26,559 nucleotides of DNA from DASWID01 sp049682815 (lineage in GTDB: Bacteria; Desulfobacterota_D; UBA1144; Nemesobacterales; CSP1-2). The position numbers and the translations under genes were made by a program. The notes under the pieces are model-generated. The model did no database searches. It was not told where the DNA came from and saw nothing but the letters and a program-made list of their open reading frames with translations. The stretch covers positions 1-26,559 of the forward strand of contig JBAUII010000062.1 of the NCBI GenBank assembly GCA_049682815.1. Direction: 5' to 3'. Below, in pieces: positions 8,268-16,324 of the stretch (the first letter of the stretch is position 1; each line of letters begins with the position of its first letter).

Positions 8268-10091
8268 ATGAAACCAATCAAAATCCATGAGACAGCCTAT
8301 TTTAATCTACCTACTGAAATCCTCTGGAAATACCTGGCCGATACCGACCAGTTAAATAAAAACATTGGTCTCCCCGATGTCTCTTTTGTTCCGTTGTCGG
8401 AGCCTGAAAGAAAAGGATATTACAACGCTGTGATAAAGTTTCTGGGCCTTAAGATAAGATATGAAGAGTATCCATTTGATTTTATTGCCGGCGATTATTA
8501 TGAGGTAAAGAGAGGCTTCAAATCCGGTCCCTTCAAGACAATAGAGGGAGGGGTCAAGCTCTTACCCGAGAATAAAGGAACGCGCCTTAATGTTTACACC
8601 ATCGTGACGCCGCGAAACTGGATCGGATATATCCTTGCGCACGCGGCGCTCAAAAAGAAGGCTACCCGCGACATAGTTGCCTTCATCAGACATCTGGAAA
8701 AGCAATTCCTTCTGAAACGCGATATTAATTCTGTCGCTACCTTAAGGCTTCCGGAGATTAACAGCGACGAGTTAAATAATCGCTTGAACAAACTGAAGAG
8801 CTATCCAGTCAATCAGGGTCCGGTCTCCAATTTAGAAAACTTTCTCAAGTATTCTTCAGATTTAGAGGTCAGAAGAATACGTCCATTCGAGCTCGCTTAT
8901 CGATGGGGCCACGATCCAATGCAACTGCTAAAGTTCTTTCTCTACGCCGCAAAGGCGGGTGTTTTGGATCTAATTTGGCATGTCTTATGCCCCAATTGCA
9001 GAGCCGCCACACAGGAGGTGTCAAATTTGTATGCCCTCAGATCGGATTCTCATTGCTCGACATGTCAGATAAAGTTTGACTCCGACTTTTCAAAATCAGT
9101 GGAAGCGCTCTTTAGCGTTCATAACTCGGTCAGAGTTGCTAACAATGCTATATACTGCATCGGAGGCCCCGCAAATATGCCCCAAGTCCAAGCCCAATTC
9201 AGAATCCCGCCACATGCGAAGAGAGATGAAAGGGTTACCTTGGAAAATGGCAAAGTTAGAATTAGGAGTTATCACTTCAAAGATATAACCTACCGTTTGA
9301 TCTCTAATGACGAGGAATCACTTTCCCACCTTACGGTTCGTGCCACTCCTGAAGGGCTGGCTGTCGACGATACAAGATTGAAAGCCGGTACAGTCGAAAT
9401 TCATTTCATAAATGATCTCGATGATGAAATCCTAATCGTCATCGAGCACGAGAATTATCTTAAATATACGGCGACAGCCGCCCAGGTAATCACCTTGCAG
9501 GAGTTTCGAGACCTATTTCCGGGTGTTACGTTATCGCAAGGGGTCCAGATCGCATTTTCTGATCTCGTTCTTCTCTTCACCGACCTTAAGGGGTCCACTG
9601 CCATGTACGAAACGGTGGGAGATTCAATGGCCTTCGAATTTGTGCAGAATCATTTCAAGTTCATAACCGGGATTGTAAGAAAGCATAACGGCGGTATAGT
9701 GAAAACAATGGGAGATGCCGTAATGGCCTCTTTCATAAACCCTAAGGATGCCTTTCAGGCTGCACTTGATATGCAGCTAGAATGGAATTCTTTTATTGAA
9801 AGCGCGAATTCTAATCCTAATATACAACTAAAAATAGGCGTTCATAAAGGAACGGCCTTTGCAGTCAATGAAAAGGAGAATCAGGACTTTTTCGGATCGA
9901 TGGTCAATGAGGCCTCCAGAATTGAATCGAAATCAAACGGAGGGGATATAGTTTTTTCAAAAGACGTTCTCGAAGATCCAGGTGTCAAATTTATTCTAAG
10001 CCAAAGAGCACTTACTCCCGAAACCTTCACAGCCCAATTAAGAGGCTTGATAGAAGAAAGAACTCTCTACCGCGTTCAGGTCCTGAGTTAG
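8268..10091 (+). CDS. Class III adenylate/guanylate cyclase with SRPBCC and zinc-ribbon-like domains
   Basis: A 607-residue soluble protein with three parts. Residues 1-145 look like an SRPBCC (START-like) ligand-binding domain. Residues about 195-420 match the DUF5939 type of region found in cyclase proteins and contain two CxxC pairs (Cys241/244 and Cys263/266) that could bind zinc. Residues about 430-605 are a class III nucleotide cyclase domain. In the cyclase, Asp439 (LLFTDLKGST) and Asp483 (KTMGDAVMA) are the metal-binding aspartates, Lys479 fits the purine-specificity position, and Asn547/Arg551 (VNEASR) fit the transition-state residues, so it should be active as a homodimer. Whether it makes cAMP or cGMP cannot be fixed from sequence. 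It is monocistronic as far as visible, with no strong ribosome-binding site. Confidence 0.88.
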   Translation: MKPIKIHETAYFNLPTEILWKYLADTDQLNKNIGLPDVSFVPLSEPERKGYYNAVIKFLGLKIRYEEYPFDFIAGDYYEVKRGFKSGPFKTIEGGVKLLPENKGTRLNVYTIVTPRNWIGYILAHAALKKKATRDIVAFIRHLEKQFLLKRDINSVATLRLPEINSDELNNRLNKLKSYPVNQGPVSNLENFLKYSSDLEVRRIRPFELAYRWGHDPMQLLKFFLYAAKAGVLDLIWHVLCPNCRAATQEVSNLYALRSDSHCSTCQIKFDSDFSKSVEALFSVHNSVRVANNAIYCIGGPANMPQVQAQFRIPPHAKRDERVTLENGKVRIRSYHFKDITYRLISNDEESLSHLTVRATPEGLAVDDTRLKAGTVEIHFINDLDDEILIVIEHENYLKYTATAAQVITLQEFRDLFPGVTLSQGVQIAFSDLVLLFTDLKGSTAMYETVGDSMAFEFVQNHFKFITGIVRKHNGGIVKTMGDAVMASFINPKDAFQAALDMQLEWNSFIESANSNPNIQLKIGVHKGTAFAVNEKENQDFFGSMVNEASRIESKSNGGDIVFSKDVLEDPGVKFILSQRALTPETFTAQLRGLIEERTLYRVQVLS

Positions 10092-10287
10092 GTGCAATTA
10101 AAATGATCGTTCTTAGGTCGAAATTTACGAAATAAATAAAATTTTTATACCTTTATGAAATGTCGTACCCTCTTGAATCAGATTTTGGACTCAGGACGCA
10201 ACTATATTTTCATATAAAAATAGTAGATAATATTACATCATGTTAAATCGTTAATTTTTCTTGAATTCAAAAACAAGGAGAGTCAAG

Positions 10288-11094
10288 ATGCCTAAGGTCA
10301 AAGCAAATAATATAAATATCAATTATGAGAAACAGGGCACGGGAGAACCCCTAATCCTTATACCTTTTACGAGCGCCGACAACGCTTGCTACGCCTTCCA
10401 ACTCCCGGATTATTCCAAGCGCTTCGAATGCTTCTCAATAGACCCGAGGGGAGCAGGCGAAACTGATAAACCCGCGGGCACCTACACTATCGAACTATTC
10501 GCTGACGATGTTGCTGCCTTTATGCAGGAGTTGGGAATCGAGCAAGCGCATGTAGCAGGGCTCTCCCTAGGTGCGGTGATCGGTATGTGGCTTGCAGCAA
10601 AATATCCGAAAAAGGTCAAATCGTTATCGATACACAGCGGATGGACGAAGACCGACCTTTTCTTAAAGACAGCGGTTGAGGGTTGGCAGGTAATGGCAAA
10701 AGCACTTAACAATGTCGCTGAAACTGTGATCCTTGGCATTTTCCCATGGTGTTTTACGCCATCCCTATATGCCTCAAGACCCGATTACTTAAATTCTCTC
10801 GCTGACTTTGTGAGAAGCAGACCAGCGCAACCAGTCGACGCCTTTCTACGGCAGACAGAGGCTGTTATATCGCATGACTGTGTGTCTCAGCTTGGGAAAA
10901 TCACGGCCCCTACCCTCATAACCTTCGGTGAATACGATATGATATGTTCAACACGCTTTGCCGACCCTATGAAGAATAGTATCCGAAATTCAGAATTATT
11001 AGTTTTTAAAGATTGTTCTCATGCCGGATTGTATGAGAAAACAGAGGAATTCAATCAGAAGACACTGGATTTTTTGATTCGACATTCTGGTTAG
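10288..11094 (+). CDS. Alpha/beta-fold hydrolase
   Basis: This is a 268-residue alpha/beta hydrolase. I chose the ATG at 10288 (MPKVKANNI) because AAGGAG lies 6 nt upstream; a longer frame from a TTG at 10261 is possible but lacks such a site. The nucleophile elbow is GLSLG (Ser near residue 99), the acid is probably the Asp of GEYDM, and the base is the His of CSHAGL, so the triad is complete. The oxyanion region lies near LIPFTSADN, slightly different from the classical HG motif. There is no signal peptide, so it is cytoplasmic. The substrate is not deducible; relatives include esterases, 3-oxoadipate enol-lactonase-like enzymes and haloperoxidase-like enzymes. It follows the cyclase by about 200 bp on the same strand but is probably transcribed separately. 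Confidence 0.85.
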   Translation: MPKVKANNININYEKQGTGEPLILIPFTSADNACYAFQLPDYSKRFECFSIDPRGAGETDKPAGTYTIELFADDVAAFMQELGIEQAHVAGLSLGAVIGMWLAAKYPKKVKSLSIHSGWTKTDLFLKTAVEGWQVMAKALNNVAETVILGIFPWCFTPSLYASRPDYLNSLADFVRSRPAQPVDAFLRQTEAVISHDCVSQLGKITAPTLITFGEYDMICSTRFADPMKNSIRNSELLVFKDCSHAGLYEKTEEFNQKTLDFLIRHSG

Positions 11095-11246
11095 CAAACA
11101 AAGTCTATGATGCATTTATGTCCAGAATGTAGCGGCGATCTTTTGGTCGCCAGGTGGGTTGCGGCCCTAAGTTTTATCGTTACAATAATCAAATAAACAA
11201 ACCCTGGACATTTTTAGCGGAGAAGAAAGGGAAAAATAGGATAAAA

Positions 11247-11271
11247 GTCAATTTGCATGCCTGGCACCGAG
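11247..11271. repeat. REP-like 25-bp repeat, copy 1
   Basis: This 25-bp segment contains TTTGCATGCCTGGC and matches 16300-16324 in the same orientation with a single difference (CACC versus CCCC). It lies 2 bp outside the stop codon of the GH130 gene, exactly at the edge of the GC-rich cassette. The core GCATGC is palindromic. The sequence resembles REP elements mobilised by Y1 (RAYT) transposases, a fragment of which lies between the two copies. Confidence 0.6.
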
Positions 11272-11273
11272 CA

Positions 11274-12218
11274 TCATCTGTGTTGTTCAAGCCACTCAAG
11301 AAGGGCGCGAACACTGCCGGTGGCCAAGGCAATACTCGAATCCGCCGCGCCATAATACAGGGAGAGGGTGTCGCCATCGGGGGCAATGGTGTAGCCGCAA
11401 GGAAAGACAACGTTGTCCACATCACCGCGCCGCTCGTAGAGCTGCTCCGGGCCAAAGACCCACTCGTTGCCGCGTTTCAGGCAACGCTCCGGTGTGTGCA
11501 AATCAAACAGAGCCAGTCCTAGCCGGTAAAGGTGTCCGGCCGCTGTCTGCCGCACACCGTGATAAATCACCAGCCAACCCTGCGGCGTTTCGATGGGCGG
11601 GGATGAGAGGCCGATTTTATTCGCATCCCACCACCCACCGAGCCGGGCTTCCAGCATCAGTTTGTGGCTGCCCCAGTGGCGCAGGTCGGGCGAATAGGAC
11701 ATCCACATGTGTGCGCCGCGTGCACTAACCGGGCGATGGATCAAAGCCCAATAGCCGCCAATCCGATGGGGAAACAGAGCCGCATCTTTGTCTTCTGGTG
11801 ACATGATCATGCCGTAGCGCTCGAAGTGATCGAAATCTTCCGTGAGCGCCAAGGCCACACCCGGGCCGACCCGCGAGTAGACTGTATAGACAATGGCATA
11901 CTTGCTTAATTCAGGGACGTAGGTGATACGTGGGTCCTCAATGCCCCAAAATTCTTCTGGGAACTGCTCGGGATCTGCCAATAGGGTGGGCCGGGGGTCA
12001 ATCTGCCAGTCATCCACACCATTGGCGGAGCGGGCAACACAAAAGTGGGAATGCCCGCGCCGGTCTTCTACGCGGCAAAGTAGCAGGGTGGTTCCATCTG
12101 GTAGCAACGTGGCGCCGGGGTTAAACACGCTATTGACCGGATAGGGCCAATCGGTGGCGGTCAAGATGGGATTGAGTTTATAACGGCGAAAGAGTTCGGG
12201 GTGTTGATTGCTCGTCAA
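11274..12218 (-). CDS. GH130 family beta-mannoside phosphorylase-like enzyme
   Basis: This is a glycoside hydrolase family 130 protein, a five-bladed propeller. Characterised members phosphorolyse or hydrolyse beta-1,2- or beta-1,4-mannosides. I place the start at a TTG (12216-12218), preceded by GGAGG and overlapping the TGA of the glycosyltransferase gene by 3 nt. This gives 314 residues, the normal size, and skips a non-homologous Arg-rich N-terminal stretch present in the longer frame. Family signs are VFNPGATLL (31-39), a DRRGHSHFCVARS-like blade, and WGIEDPRITY (91-100), whose Asp in EDPR is the expected catalytic acid. The gene is visibly richer in G+C than the flanking genes and forms a translationally coupled pair with the upstream glycosyltransferase, suggesting joint synthesis or turnover of a mannose-containing glycan. 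The exact linkage specificity is unknown. Confidence 0.85.
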   Translation of the reverse strand: MTSNQHPELFRRYKLNPILTATDWPYPVNSVFNPGATLLPDGTTLLLCRVEDRRGHSHFCVARSANGVDDWQIDPRPTLLADPEQFPEEFWGIEDPRITYVPELSKYAIVYTVYSRVGPGVALALTEDFDHFERYGMIMSPEDKDAALFPHRIGGYWALIHRPVSARGAHMWMSYSPDLRHWGSHKLMLEARLGGWWDANKIGLSSPPIETPQGWLVIYHGVRQTAAGHLYRLGLALFDLHTPERCLKRGNEWVFGPEQLYERRGDVDNVVFPCGYTIAPDGDTLSLYYGAADSSIALATGSVRALLEWLEQHR

Positions 12219-14500
12219 GATCGTGCCTCCATATATAGAAGGGTATTCTCCGCCAGGCGCAGCTCCAGCAAGGCCTGGAGAAATGCCAGCGAAGACTCTG
12301 CGCCCTGATTCTCGTTCGGGCGGTCGGGATGCAGACCGTCGCGACAACCCCCTGTCGTCGGGTCGTAGATGGGCAGGTTCAGGTCATTGCGCCCGAGAAA
12401 CCACTCGAAGGCGCGTCGGGCTTCTTTGCGCCAGTGCTTGTCTCCCGTGATCCGGTATGCTTCGAGGCAGGCGGATACCATGGCTTGTACCTCCACCGGC
12501 TGTTGATCGAACCGGGCACGCTCACCGCCCCGCTGATAAAAGCCGTTGGATCCGATGGGGACAAAATGACCCCCCTCCGCGTCAGCGCGTTGCAAGTCGG
12601 CCAGCCAACTGAGCGACTCCAGTCCGGCCTCGGTCATGGTGGTATTCGGTATCAATTGGCCGCACATAAGTAAGGCGTGCGGCAACGCGGCGTTGCAATA
12701 GGTTAGCACTTCTTCGTACCATCGCCATTCGTCCGAACGGTGGCTTTGATATAACGCCAACAGCCGCCCGGCCAATTCCTCCCGGACCTGGCTTGCCATG
12801 CGATCACCAGCAAACCGCTGTAGATACTCATGGATGCCAATGAGCGCGAAGGCCCAGGCTCGTGGGCTGGTCGTGTCGAGAATAGCGGGCAAGGCCTGCT
12901 CGAACAACCAGCCAGCCATACTATGGAGGGCCGGCGTGTTAGATCGGCCCAACATGGTGCCCAACGCGCATAACGTGCGGCCGTGGCAATCGTCCGAACC
13001 GCTATCTTCAAGCCAGTGGCGCTGGTAATCCATAAAGTTGCGAAAGCGTCCGGTCTCCATATTGAAGGCATACCAGACGAAGGCGAGATAACGGGAAGTC
13101 AGTTCGAATGCCTCTCCCCTTCCCAGTTCCTGCAGGAGAGTGCTCACCATCAGCGCGCGGGCGTTGTCGTCAGTGGTATAGCCATCACGATAGTTGGGCA
13201 CCGTGAACAGGGCGTGCTGCAACATACCGGTCTCGTCGGTCATGTGGCGCAAGTGATCGAGTTTGAGGGGCGGCAGTTCGCCCGGCCGTTTGTCAAGTGG
13301 TTTGACCGCAAAGTCGAGCGGGGTGAAATGTCGGCGTTCGGCGCGGGCGCGTTCAAAACTGTCCATGTAGCGACGCGCCACACGCGGCCAGATCATCCTC
13401 CGTCCAAACAGATAAGCCCTCTTGCGCATGGCGTGGCGCTCAGAATCGTTGTCCAACAGGTAAATCACCTGCTCGGCCAACGCCATCGGATCGCGGAATG
13501 GCACTAGTGCTCCCCGCGCTTCGGCAAGCATCTCTTCAGCATACCAATACGGCGTCGAAATCACTGCCTTGCCCGCCCCCAGGGTGTAGGCCAGTGTGCC
13601 CGAGCTGATCTGCGCCGCGTTGAGATAGGGCGTGATGTAAATGTCCGCCGCGCCGATGAACTCGACGAGTTCCTCCAGGCTGACAAACCGATTGTAGAAG
13701 ATCACGTTACCCTCCACGCCTTTTTCTTGAGCCATCCATTGCAGCGACAACCGATACGTTTCGCCTTCGTGTTGGATCACGTGGGGATGGGTCGCGCCGA
13801 GGATGATGTACACCACGTTCGGATAGCGGGCCACAATGGTGGGCAGGGCAGCGATGACATTCTCGATCCCTTTGTTCGCCGAGAGCAATCCAAAGCTGAG
13901 TAAGACGATTTTGCCCTCGACCCCAAACAGGTCTTTATGAAAACTCGGGTCCACAAAGGGCACATCGGGGATGCCGTGTGGGATCTGATCAATCTTCTCC
14001 GGCGACACACCATAGACCTCTTGCAAGAATTCCGCACCGCGCTCGCTCATGACGACCAACCGATCTGACAACGCCGCAACTTCTTCCAACACACGGCGTT
14101 GATCGGGGTCGGGGTCGCACAGAATGGTGTGCAAGGTGGTGACAATGGGCATGCGCAAGTCACACAAGAGGGACAGGATGTGACTGCCCGCTCGCCCGCC
14201 GAAGATGCCATATTCGTGTTGTAGGCACACCAGGTCTACGTTGTTGATATTCAGGAAGTCAGCGGCGCGGCGATACGAGTCAATATCCTTTTCCGTCAGC
14301 TCAAATCGAACACGGGGCGGATAGGCGTAACCGCCTTCGATGTCGTTGACGGGCAGGGCAATGCACGTTGTTCCACCGTATTCGATAGCGATGGCCTCAC
14401 ACAAGTCGGTAGTAAACGTGGCGATCCCGCACTGGCGCGGCAAGTAGTTGCCTATGAATGCAATGCGGTTGATTGTTGAATTGGTTGACCTGTGTTCCAT
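12215..14500 (-). CDS. GT4-type glycosyltransferase fused to an (alpha/alpha)6-like domain
   Basis: This is a large two-domain carbohydrate enzyme. I start it at the ATG at 14498-14500 (MEHRSTN), preceded by AAGGAG at 8 nt spacing, giving 761 residues. Residues about 10-375 are a GT-B fold family-4 glycosyltransferase. It begins FIGNYLPRQCGIATFT, has an HGIPD loop in the middle, and has the nucleotide-sugar-binding region around YITPYLNAAQISSGTLAY and GKAVISTPYW. Residues about 395-750 resemble an (alpha/alpha)-barrel with YTTDDNARALM and YHRHW/DCHGRTLCALG-like helices rich in acidic and aromatic residues. This arrangement is often seen next to GH130 genes, as here, where the two genes overlap. 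It is cytosolic; the donor may be GDP-mannose but this is not proven. It is GC-rich compared with both neighbours, which suggests horizontal transfer. Confidence 0.82.
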   Translation of the reverse strand: MEHRSTNSTINRIAFIGNYLPRQCGIATFTTDLCEAIAIEYGGTTCIALPVNDIEGGYAYPPRVRFELTEKDIDSYRRAADFLNINNVDLVCLQHEYGIFGGRAGSHILSLLCDLRMPIVTTLHTILCDPDPDQRRVLEEVAALSDRLVVMSERGAEFLQEVYGVSPEKIDQIPHGIPDVPFVDPSFHKDLFGVEGKIVLLSFGLLSANKGIENVIAALPTIVARYPNVVYIILGATHPHVIQHEGETYRLSLQWMAQEKGVEGNVIFYNRFVSLEELVEFIGAADIYITPYLNAAQISSGTLAYTLGAGKAVISTPYWYAEEMLAEARGALVPFRDPMALAEQVIYLLDNDSERHAMRKRAYLFGRRMIWPRVARRYMDSFERARAERRHFTPLDFAVKPLDKRPGELPPLKLDHLRHMTDETGMLQHALFTVPNYRDGYTTDDNARALMVSTLLQELGRGEAFELTSRYLAFVWYAFNMETGRFRNFMDYQRHWLEDSGSDDCHGRTLCALGTMLGRSNTPALHSMAGWLFEQALPAILDTTSPRAWAFALIGIHEYLQRFAGDRMASQVREELAGRLLALYQSHRSDEWRWYEEVLTYCNAALPHALLMCGQLIPNTTMTEAGLESLSWLADLQRADAEGGHFVPIGSNGFYQRGGERARFDQQPVEVQAMVSACLEAYRITGDKHWRKEARRAFEWFLGRNDLNLPIYDPTTGGCRDGLHPDRPNENQGAESSLAFLQALLELRLAENTLLYMEARS

Positions 14501-15000
14501 GACAACATCTCCTTCCTGGCAACCCACTTTTTTTGTGACCTTTTGGTTAATTAACACAAAGAGGTGGTTACCCTAGTGCCCCCCCCTACGCCATATCCAG
14601 AAAAGATTGGGACCGGGTGTTTTCTGTTTGGATGGTGAGCTGCCAGTGATTACATCGTTAACCAATATACCAGACAATTAGGAGTAAGGCTACCGCGCTC
14701 TCCTCGCTTAATTTGCGTTAGCATAAAACTGAACTTATCTCTATCCGAGGCATTGAAAACTGCCTCCTCTGCGAAACAACCAGCCTTCGATAAAAGTCCT
14801 ATCGTCTCGTTTGTAACCGTCCCAAAAGAGAGCAACTGCAAAGCCGCATGAACATATAAATGTGTACACAATTCAACAACGCGATTACGTTTTTGCGCCG
14901 CATGTTTATTCATTCTTGCGCTTGTGCAGTTCTTGAAGCTTGAGAATATTGTTCGTCTGTCTGTACGCACCCGCCTTAACTAAAGAACTAAAGGGAACGC
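14501..15000. other. Gap upstream of the glycosyltransferase, no supported gene
   Basis: The first 80 bp include AAGGAG and a C-run (14579-14586) and should carry the promoter of the GT-GH130 pair. Further right, G+C drops back to that of the host. A 106-codon minus-strand frame at 14650-14970 has no recognisable similarity and no ribosome-binding site. Just before it (14925-15000, minus strand) a different frame continues from the Y1 transposase fragment, so this is probably decayed mobile DNA. Confidence 0.4.
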
Positions 15001-15151
15001 AACCCTTTATTTTACTGTACTCATTAAGCCAACTTAGATAAAAAATGCGATCTTCGTCTTAAAAAAAGACAGGCTCACGCCTATTTCCACGCTGGGTGAT
15101 ATGGTGTGATAAGTCACCAAACACCGTTCTTGCAGCCCTGGGCACATACAT
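15001..15151 (-). pseudogene. REP-associated Y1 (IS200-like) transposase, N-terminal fragment
   Basis: On the minus strand from the ATG at 15149-15151 the frame reads MYVPRAARTVFGDLSHHITQ, then RGNRREPVFF, a TAA stop, DEDRIFYLSWLNEYSKIKG. This is the unmistakable N-terminus of a Y1_Tnp transposase, including the HxTQRGNRR segment. The stop lies in a run of seven T residues and could result from one base change. After KIKG the family sequence is lost: the HUH catalytic region and tyrosine are absent. It is a dead relic, but it sits between two copies of a REP-like repeat that such transposases are known to mobilise. Confidence 0.75.
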
Positions 15152-15174
15152 AAAGTCTTGCACCATACATAACC

Positions 15175-15285
15175 CTAAAGGGTATCGTCCCCTTTAATTC
15201 CTTCATCATTGATGATTATTACGTGATGTTGCTCACTGCCAATATCGATTCCTCCAGATAATTTCTTCAGTTCCTTGATCCTCCT
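15175..15285 (-). pseudogene. IS110-family transposase, N-terminal remnant
   Basis: A 36-codon open stretch on the minus strand contains LKKLSGGIDIGSEQHHVIII followed by NDEG. This matches the start of the DEDD (RuvC-like) domain of IS110/IS1111 transposases, where the Asp of IDIGS is the first catalytic residue. It ends at a TAG after KGDDTL, and the rest of the roughly 350-residue protein is missing. It directly abuts the Y1 transposase fragment downstream, so one element probably broke the other. Confidence 0.6.
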
Positions 15286-15377
15286 TTATGTCTTAGATTT
15301 TGTGGCTCTGCCAATACCTTTTATCCCGTCTATAATAGCCACCGATAGGCATCTTCCCATTAGACAGGGTATAGGCT

Positions 15378-15445
15378 GGGAGCATCCGGCAGTTCAGAGC
15401 TGAGTCACTCTCTTTTGACAGACCCCGTTAGCCACAGATACTCCC
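15378..15445 (-). other. Hairpin upstream of the IS110 remnant (possible left-end RNA relic)
   Basis: On the minus strand GGGAGTATC (15437-15445) can pair with GATGCTCCC (15378-15386), giving a 9-bp stem with one G-T pair. It lies about 90-160 bp upstream of the IS110 transposase frame. In IS110 elements the left non-coding end encodes the bridge RNA, so this may be its relic. The stem is visible; the role is inference. Confidence 0.3.
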
Positions 15446-15549
15446 ATAACCACCTCTTATTATCTTATTCCATAAAGAAGGCTGTTTGACTTTATCTTCT
15501 CTCTTTGCTCTAATTTCTTATTATAGACCCTGGACATTCCCTTGAAATC

Positions 15550-15574
15550 ATTCCCGAGGGTTGTTATCGGGAAT
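15550..15574. repeat. Short palindrome ATTCCCGA...TCGGGAAT, copy 1
   Basis: An 8-bp perfect stem encloses a 9-nt loop. The same arms with the same 25-nt total length recur at 20716-20740 with a different loop. This is a small intergenic hairpin family, the sort widely dispersed in environmental genomes. Confidence 0.55.
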
Positions 15575-15700
15575 CCACAGAGGTGTCATTTGAGCTCTTG
15601 CGAAGCGATCTCTTCTCTAATTATAGAAGTTTTCAGTCTTCCTTTTTTCTTGCTCGAGTGTTGCCATCAAGTCAATATGTATTCTTGACACTGTCTATTA

Positions 15701-15791
15701 CAAAACGACCACTGGACGAATCTTCCCCCGGTTCAGTTCCCCTCTTTGGGTTAAGGTCCGCCATATAGACATGCCATTTTTTGATCTTCAT
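15701..15791 (-). pseudogene. MazF/PemK-family toxin, decayed N-terminal part
   Basis: From the ATG at 15789-15791 the minus strand reads MKIKKWHVYMADLNPKRGTE then PG. After a one-base frameshift in a G-run it continues GKIRPVVVL before two stops. This is the typical N-terminus of a MazF/PemK mRNA interferase (MxDLNPxRGxExGKxRPVVVL). The remaining roughly 70 residues are not recognisable. It starts 6 bp after the antitoxin stop, the standard arrangement of a toxin-antitoxin operon, but the toxin is certainly inactive unless the frameshift is a sequencing error, and the later stops argue against that. Confidence 0.75.
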
Positions 15792-15797
15792 AAAGAT

Positions 15798-16037
15798 TTA
15801 TGTTCCAACTTCATCTTCGAAGTGTTCAAATTCATTTAAGACAAGTAGGGATTCATCCTTTACCATTTGTGACTCATCTATAAGAGCTTTCTTCAGCAGC
15901 TTGCGCTTCCAAAGCTTATTGTATAGATTTATGGCCTCATTGAAATAGGCATTCCGAGGCTTTTGATTCTGCTGAATGATTTCTTCAGCTTCCATAAAGA
16001 TCTCGTCACGTAATTTTAACGAAAGAATTTTGGACAT
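15798..16037 (-). CDS. Ribbon-helix-helix antitoxin of the broken MazF pair
   Basis: This encodes a 79-residue protein. I use the ATG at 16035-16037 (MSKILSLKLRDEIF) because AGGGGAG lies about 8 nt upstream; the longer frame from 16136 has no such site. The N-terminal SLKLRDEIFMEAEEIIQ matches a ribbon-helix-helix DNA-binding strand and helix. The tail (DESQMVKDESLLVLNEFEHF) is acidic, as in antitoxins that wrap around MazF. By family precedent it would bind its own promoter and neutralise the toxin encoded 6 bp downstream, which is a pseudogene here. It is now an orphan antitoxin that may still repress its operon or protect against homologous toxins. Confidence 0.7.
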   Translation of the reverse strand: MSKILSLKLRDEIFMEAEEIIQQNQKPRNAYFNEAINLYNKLWKRKLLKKALIDESQMVKDESLLVLNEFEHFEDEVGT

Positions 16038-16299
16038 ATCAAAATCTCCCCTCATGTTAAGTCTTAAGTCAGTATTACTATAAGTGAATATCCAAACAGG
16101 TTGAGAATCTATTGCGTAGTATAAGAAGGGGTTCATCCCTCTCTTTATTATCCTGTGGCGACCTCATCCCTATCTCTTGGAGAATTGGGTCACTTATACG
16201 AAAAGAAAGAAGGAGAGAAGAAAGCTCAAGTTAATGATGAGGATCGAAATAAAGACAAATTAAGAAACAACGGGGGAAGAACAAAGATAGCTTATAAGT

Positions 16300-16324
16300 G
16301 TCAATTTGCATGCCTGGCCCCGAG
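16300..16324. repeat. REP-like 25-bp repeat, copy 2
   Basis: This copy is identical to 11247-11271 except for one base and has the same orientation. It sits exactly at the left boundary of the truncated sensor fragment that follows, as if the element had joined there and removed the 5' part of that gene. Confidence 0.6.

Noticed and set aside
11154..11522. Plus-strand 122-codon frame
   Set aside because: It runs through the REP-like repeat and antisense to GH130, which has clear family motifs.
14650..14970. Minus-strand 106-codon frame
   Set aside because: No ribosome-binding site or family; its first part overlaps the tail of the decayed Y1 transposase in another frame.
16155..16299. First third of the 168-codon plus-strand frame as part of a real gene
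   Set aside because: Lysine/glutamate-rich, unrelated to the sensor-like part, and separated from it by the REP-like repeat; the joined frame looks accidental.
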